The notes under the pieces were generated by a model, which was not told the DNA's origin, did no database searches, and saw only the letters and a program-made list of their open reading frames with translations. Source: Symbiodinium natans (Eukaryota > Sar > Dinophyceae > Suessiales > Symbiodiniaceae). Taken from it: a stretch of DNA of 64,000 nucleotides. The position numbers and the translations under genes were made by a program. Positions within the stretch are counted from its first letter, which is position 1. The number at the start of each line of letters is the position of its first letter. Positions 57,748-64,000 of this stretch are shown here, one piece after another. The stretch is taken from the NCBI GenBank assembly GCA_905221605.1, contig CAJNDS010000664.1:1-64000 (forward strand), in the 5' to 3' direction.

Positions 57748-60700
57748 CTAGTGAATGATTGCGATGATTGTCAACCGGCCTTCCAGAGGGGAGACCTCGG
57801 ATGCGAGGTTTTCGCCCAAACGGATGGCCAACGCAGCGCCCGTCTCAGCGGTGGCCTGCAAGACCTCCACAACTCGCGTGGCCTGGGGAGACGTGCCAAG
57901 CATCCAGGCGGAGCGCGCCACGTCCGCAGGGATGTCTTCGCCGAGGGCAAGGCCAAGGCCCGGCGCCTGGAGCTTCAGGTCTTGCTCCGAGAGGCCGAAG
58001 ACAGTCATGGCCCCCACAGCTGCTGCCAGCTTGGCTTCCAAGGTTCCGATGCCGGAGCTCTCTGCAGCCAGCAATGCCAGGTGGCCGGCCTCTGCCTGGT
58101 GCAGGCCTGGCCTCCACCTCATCAGTTTTGCCATGGACCGGCCCGACTCCTTGATGGCGATGAGGCGATGGGGGAGGCACCGGAAGGCGGTGTCTGCACA
58201 ACGGCCCATGTGAAGGTGCCATGCCGTGGCCGCGGCCACCTGCAATGCCTCCACGGGGGAGAGGCCGAAGTCCAAGCCTAATGCATGGGCCGCCGCCACG
58301 CCGGAATCCACAGGAAAGCTGGTGAAGAAGTCCCCCATCTGCTGCCCGAGTGCCACCAAGCTTTGCGATCGGTCAGACAGCGATGAGTAGGCGCCCGCTG
58401 CCACTGTGCGAATCACATCGGCCAGGCCTTGCCTGGCCGCAGACAGCTGCGACAGCTGCAAGCCCAACCAGCGCGTCTGCGCATACGCCACGCAGGTGTC
58501 TGCAAAAAGCAGGCTTTTGCCGGCAAGCAGCGCCCCGTCATGGATGCGATGAAGCTCCGTGGCCAGTTCCTTGCAGGGCGCGACAAACACACACAAGCTC
58601 GCTTTGACTCCTAAGATATGAAGGCATGCAAGGATTCTTTCTCCAAAGGTAAGAGGTGAATCCTCCCACATAAAAGTTCTAACAGCTTCATGTGAGTCAT
58701 GCTGTGACGCTCCACAACAACGACGACGGTTTTGGCGCATGGGCTGACCGGGGATTCCTGATGTGCTGTTGTAGTGATTGTAGGGCCAGGAGAATTCAGG
58801 GCACATGTCCAGTGAGTTGTCGACGTCTACACCACTACGTACTTATTGTAAGCGGTGTCTAGCCCTATGTTCTCAGTGCAGTTGGCAGCTGCAAACTGTG
58901 GCAATATGTTTGAATGCTCCGAATTGTAGCTTTCAAACCGAGCAGACACCATGAAGCAATGCTATTTTCATCAGGTCGTCCTGCAGAGGAAGCTGGCCGC
59001 TGAAGCTACTGGCAGCCCCGGCAATTGCATCGCCCACGGTGGCTGCCAAGCTGTCCACGTCGGCCAATCGCCGAGCTGTGGAGCTCGCGTCTGCGAGCAT
59101 CGACTGCGTCAAGGCCCTGCTTGAAACAGCATCCAAGGCTGCTGCCAGAATGCGTGCCAAGGTCGCGGTGTCATTGGACGAAAGCACTCTCATGGCGCTC
59201 TGGGTGATGCCGGTGACGCTCTCGTGGACACCCAACGAGGCGTAACTTAGCTCGGTCAAAGCCGAGATCGCCTCGGCTGGCGCGTTGACCGCCAGGCATG
59301 CACCCACTGCAGCTCTGATAGCGATGGCAGGGGAGAGCTCGGAGCTCAGGCCAGCATTCCAGACGGAAAGCGTTGCGTTCAGGGCCGAGGTCCCATTCGC
59401 TGCCATGACATCTGCCGCAACATGTGCACCCAGCTCCTCCGGGTACGAAGAAGCTGAAGGATCGAGCATGAGCCAGGATCTCATAGAGACGACGGCAGTG
59501 GTCTTGTCACCATCGCCACTCGATGCAGAGATCATGGTTAGGTCCGCGCCAATCACACTTGTCGGGGTCGAGACCACCGAATCGTGTATGCACCCTAGAT
59601 CGCCCACGAGGTAGGACCCCCTGACACAGGTCACGTTGTCCGTCAGGGAGTATCCTTCAATGCAGCGGACGGGGCACCTTGGTTTAAAGGCAGGCCTCTG
59701 TGGCGGGCCAATTTAGACATGGCGCAAAGCACGAAGCATTCCGATTGGCTTTACGGCATAGAGCATTCTTATGACGTGGCATCTGCAGCTATGTGCTACA
59801 ACATCGCGGTCACGCACGGACATGTTCAGCAAGTTTGGCGTGGCCTAGTAATTCCGGGATTCGTCTTGCAAAATGTTCGTCCAGGGCGCTGGAACCCACC
59901 TGGTCGGTTCTGGCAGGACAGCAAACTGGAGGGCTCGGCATTCCATATGTCCGGCGCCTGACAGGCACAAGGGAAGCATCGTAGATTCCCACCATGAGTG
60001 GTTTGCGATTTCAGGGTGTCCACTGGTATGCAAGATTCCAATAGCTGATGGAGGCAAATGCCATATCACATGACATCTCCGCATCCCCAGGCAGCCCTAT
60101 ACTCGGCCTTAAGGCAAGGCTTTTCCTGGCAGGGTGATGTGCTGTTCACCCGCCAGTCGCCAGCCTGCACGTTCGGCATGCAAGCAGGCACTGTAAGTTT
60201 GGTACCCCTGAGCCCTGGTTGCCTTAGTTGAAGCATGGGCTCCTTCGCCTCAAGGCGACCTGTCCCTTTCAAATTGGGGCCTCGCAGATGTACTGCACAG
60301 CGCTAGGGTCGGCATCATAGCCCGAAGAGCAGCGGATATCGCAAGCCGCACCATGTGGTTGCCCCACACACGCCTCATCCTTAGCGGTGGGAGCTCCACC
60401 CTGCAGGGAACGGACTAAAAGGTGTTTCGAAGATGTCCAAAGACTCCAAGACGCCCCCTGCATCTCGGATCCACACGTCTACATATGAACATACATACAC
60501 CAATACAAACCTACAATCACGTAAAATGCAGATTCAAAGTGAGAATGAAAACAAGAATGAAAAAAGCAACCGTAGCAATAACAACATCCCCAAGATACAC
60601 AGGACAAACAAATCTACATCAAAAGCCCTAAGCCCTAAACGCCCTAAACGCCCTAAAAGCCCTAAAAGCCCTAAAAGCCCTAAAAGCCCTAAAAGCCCTA

Positions 60701-63587
60701 AAGCCCTAAGCCCTAAAAGCCCCAAGCCCTAAAAGCCCTTAGCCCTAAACCCTAAGCCCCAAGCCCAAAACCCTAAGCCCTCAACCCTCAACCCTGAGCC
60801 CCAAAAGCCCCAAACCCCAAACCCTAAACCCTAAAACCCAGAGATCTGGGATCCGGGCCGGAATCTCCCCAGCGGACCATGGCGGCGAACCCGAACCTGA
60901 GGCTGCTCTTCGGGGCTTCCTGAGTTTGGGGTTTAGGGCTCAGGGTTTAGGGGGTTTGGCGTTTCTTTTTGTTGCTACGGCCCTGCGCGCCAGTCCGCGC
61001 GCTTTGGCGTCTGCCCGATTTTGGGATTTCTCAGCTGTTTGGCTATGAGGGAGTACTTACAATGTGGTCCTTAGGGTTTATGGTTTCGGGTTTAGTGTTT
61101 AGGGTTCAAGGTTTTAGAGTCCCTGAAGAGGCTCCTGGTTCTCACTGTTCCTCCAACTGAAGACACGCCTAAGACCCCGGTCATCCTGCTCCCCTGCCCC
61201 GAGAATTCCAACCAGAGGCCCTGAGCTGTATATGCACAGATACGTAAACAGAATATCGAGTTTCCTGTTGAGTAGTACAACTGCTAGTCTTGACCACTAT
61301 TATTTACAAGTAGGTTCTATTTAGGCTTTTCCTGGCATGGCCATTCTCAGGCCGGGCCGCAGGGCAGCGGCAGGCAGCTCAGGAAGCCGTGGAAGCGGCC
61401 GTCGGCTGCGCAGCGCAGCACCTGGCGGCTGTCCTCGTAGCCTGCGGCGCAGACGGGCGAGCAGGTGGAGTTGTAGGAGATGCCCTCGCAGTCGATGCTG
61501 AGAATGTTTGCCTGCAGAGTATCTAAGGTCGGTGACGTGCAGTTGATGTCCATGCAGACCTGGCTCGTAGACAGAGGCTCAAGGCTCCCAGATGAGCTTC
61601 GCTCAACTATCTGCGTCACTGCACTGGAGGACACTCGCTCAGTCAGGTAGATGATGTCAGGGTAGGTGCTCTCCGCGTAGGCACATCGGAGCTCCACCGT
61701 CGGAACGGGCTGCTGGTAGCTGGCGTGGCAGCGGAGTGAGCACGCCGCTCCGACAGGAACGAGTAGGTAGCCCTGGGAGTCCTCCGCTAGCTGGACCTGC
61801 CTCCCCTCCAGAACGCAGTCGTAGGCACCACCTGGGTGTGGATTCAAGCGGCACGGAAGGTCCACGCAAGTCAGGTTTGACCCATGCAGGCCCAACAGAT
61901 CAAAAGATCCATCCTTGCAGACGTAGTCCTCCTCCAGCACACTATCGTTTGCTGGCACTCTGGGGCTGCGACAGGTCTCCCTGAAAATCGCGCCCTCATT
62001 TGCGATTGGGAGCTCCTCTGGATTGCACGGGTTCGCAATGTGGATGCCCATGGAAGCGCACGTGCTCATGTGTGCATCAATGTTCGTGAGCAGTGGGCAG
62101 CAAGACTTGCTGAATAGACACAGAGGTGCCCGTGCAAGCTCATGGCAGCTCTCGTTTGAGCTGATGGTCTCGGGAACCACCGCCAGACAGCTCGCTGTGG
62201 CACTCGCCACGTCGCAGGTCTCGTCCACCAACGTCTCGACACATGCGTTCTCAACTTGCAGTCCCACTCCTAAGCAGCTGTCGATGCTTCCTGAGATTGG
62301 TGTCTGGGCATCCGCGCAGCAGTGCACGCTTTCTAAGCATGCGATGGCAGAAGGCAAAGCCACGCAGAACAAACCGATGTCGGTTATCGACATCACTGAC
62401 TGCAGACAGATCTGCGCCTGGATTGTGTCACACGGCGCCGTAGACGTCGTGGTCGTTGTAGGTACAGTCGGCGATGCCCAGTACCCAAATTCATAACCAA
62501 CAAACGTCGCACGCGTTCTCACATCTGCAGCACCCGGTACATTCTGGCATGGGGCAATACAGCGCGGAGGATCAGCCCCATCAGCTAGCCAAAGACCATT
62601 CACACAAGTCAGTTGTCCAGTGTGCGAGAAGCCGTTGGTACAGTTGAATGGACAAGAGGAGCCGTTGAGATTGTCTAGGCCACAATCTTGTATCGCTGTT
62701 GCAGGAAGTAGTCCTGGAGTCAAGGCGCTGCAGGTGTAGGGGAAGGATGGGCTGGACGAAGGGCAGCTTATCCCACCGAGCAGATTCTGGAAGCCTTCCA
62801 GAGCCAGGAAACCCTTGGCCAGCACTGTCATGGAAGAGAAGTCTAGGGAGCTCAAGAAAACTTCAACAATCACTGTCTCGTTTTTGGAGCTCGCAAAGAA
62901 CACCCGCGAGCCAAACTGCCACGCGCTCTCGTAGGTTCCGCTGGGAATTCCCTCAATTGCGAAGGATTGAAAACCGGAGCCCTCGCGCCAGAGCAGCAGC
63001 CCTGAGGGCACCAGGGTTGCAACGTAGGTCCTCATACCAGAGCCATCAAGATCCGCTGTGTATGCAACGATGCCACCCACCTCGGTAGGCTCGATACCAT
63101 GTGAAACGAGGGCAGACCACGTCTGGTTGGAGGGCGCCGCATCAAAGCCCGAAAGTGAAGCGATGCCATCCAGAGAGCTGATGGATGTATTGCCCGCGAC
63201 ATAGAGTGCGCCATCACTCCGAAATGCCACTGACCGAACACTTGTGCCATTGGGCAGGCGCGCGACGTATTCAGATTGATTTCGGGCGAACCGTGCGACA
63301 AACACGTCGCTACCGTACGTGACGATACAGTATAGGATCGAGTCCTGGGGGTTTACTCCGCAGGCGTTGACGAGACCAGCTCCCACCTCTAGCTGAAAAA
63401 GTGGCTGCCAGGTGGCATTTGGGAATAACCCGGCTATCTCAAACCTGCCCTCATCTCGTAGTGCGAAGACCGTTGATTCGTCGAAGCTGCAGTCAAAGGT
63501 GCTGATCGCTGCGCAGGAGGTCAGGATACACAGCCGAAGTATGAAGCAACAGACAGCTTGCAGCACCGGCTGCCGATGTGTACCCAT
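57748..63587 (-). CDS. Multi-exon gene for a large secreted/surface Cys-rich (sushi-like) protein
   Basis: The first exon (63587 to about 61353) starts at a Met followed by a hydrophobic segment (LQAVCCFILRLCILTSCAA), a convincing signal peptide; an in-frame Met 51 codons upstream adds only polar sequence. Residues about 30-260 have short beta-like repeats reminiscent of a propeller (weak inference). A Cys-rich region follows, with CCP/sushi-like patterns such as NCTNGFSHTGQLTCVNG, a Thr-rich linker and several N-glycosylation sequons. The ORF ends just past a possible GC donor (CCCG|GC). Further exons continue the Cys modules: about 60400-60281 (CDIRCSSGYDADPS), about 60215-60140 (VPACMPNVQAGDW) and about 59697-58940 (CPVRCIEGYSLTDNVTCV, then Ala/Ser-rich helices). 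Another Ala-rich helical exon runs from about 58569 to a stop at 57748; a GT near 57777 means the gene may continue. An extracellular or cell-surface role is likely; the function is unknown. Exon membership beyond the first is inferred from strand, spacing and composition. Confidence 0.75.
60625..60835 (-). repeat. AAAGCCCT variant array grading into CCCTAAA
   Basis: About ten copies of CCCTAAAAG (9-mer, AAAAGCCCT phase) grade into CCCTAAG, CCCTCAA and CCCTAAA. It is intronic to the secreted-protein gene, between its first exon and the exon starting near 60400. Confidence 0.93.
60926..61100 (+). repeat. TTTAGGG tracts
   Basis: Two short G-rich tracts (60926-60957 and 61070-61100) form the right side of a convergent pair with the array ending at 60835. 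Confidence 0.85.
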
Positions 63588-64000
63588 GAAGCGATGCAAA
63601 CATGAATTTGTTCTTCTGGCTGAGAGTTCACATGCTTTGGCTGGGCTGAGGTGATTGTTCACATTGTTCTCGCGTGAGTGGCTAAGTCTGGCTGAGCTAT
63701 CCAAATCTATCCAAGCTTGAGTGTAAGCACTGACGAGCACCGATATCTTCAGTAAGTTTAAGACTTCGTGTCACTATCGATTTCGAAGTTTCGATCTAGC
63801 CCTGGAACATGGATATCGGTGCAACGAAGGAATGCCTTAACTGGATGTACCGACATTGGCGTTCTAGCAGGCTGGATTCTGATGCAGCCATCTCCTGTGG
63901 CCAAGTCACTAAGGGTGATTGATGCCATCTGGTCAGTTCTCTAAACTAGGATCTTTTTTTGGGGCACCCGAAATCAGAGGGGCCGCCTTATCACGAGAAC
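63588..64000. other. Upstream region of the secreted-protein gene; no feature seen
   Basis: No TATA box or other promoter signal can be claimed. No open frame with motifs was seen. Confidence 0.4.

Noticed and set aside
1-64000. tRNA, rRNA, snRNA or full-length spliced-leader RNA genes; CRISPR arrays; reverse transcriptase or transposase ORFs
   Set aside because: Looked for and not seen. Absence was judged by eye only.

Overview
This window looks like nuclear DNA from a dinoflagellate, probably of the Symbiodiniaceae/Suessiales type. Four sequence signs support this. (1) All five recognisable genes lie on the minus strand in one head-to-tail array. (2) Their introns often start with GC or GA instead of GT, while keeping AG-G acceptors; the exon phases close only if these donors are accepted. 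(3) Plant-type TTTAGGG telomere-like repeats occur inside introns and between genes throughout the window. (4) The gene families (SHQW/ankyrin proteins, S1-S6 channels with EF-hands, C69 dipeptidases, large Cys-rich secreted proteins) are typical of dinoflagellate proteomes. The species was not determined.

Layout, right to left (the direction of transcription). At 63587 to about 57750 is a multi-exon gene for a large secreted or surface protein, with a signal peptide, a Cys-rich sushi-like middle and Ala-rich helical 3' exons. At about 52595-48200 is a voltage-gated cation channel: S1, S2/S3, an S4 with Arg/Lys at every third position, S5, pore, S6, then a coiled coil and an EF-hand. At 42509-41253 is an intronless C45/AAT-type N-terminal-nucleophile amidohydrolase with a signal peptide. 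At 36359-27970 is a secreted C69-type dipeptidase split into at least 18 small exons. At 24261-22326 is a three-exon SHQW plus ankyrin-repeat gene whose spliced length is an exact multiple of three. At about 16810-15390 is a coiled-coil protein with a degenerate EF-hand. Unassigned minus-strand exon candidates lie near 45.1-43.8, 19.5, 12.0-11.8 and 8.5-7.4 kb.

The space between exons is mostly simple sequence and short non-autonomous elements: more than 25 TTTAGGG-type tracts, several arranged as CCCTAAA(n)-spacer-TTTAGGG(n); locally homogenised variant arrays (CCCCTAAA, TTAAGGG, AAAGCCCT); dinucleotide to tetranucleotide repeats; a 51-base C run; and several families of 80-120 bp terminal-inverted-repeat elements. 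One of these families has clear 8-bp target-site duplications.

The genes do not form a metabolic pathway. They share orientation and, in two or three cases, a 3' end that runs directly into telomere-like repeats. Products were named from motifs and family knowledge. No alignment, splice predictor or transcript data was available, so exon edges given with 'about' are estimates.
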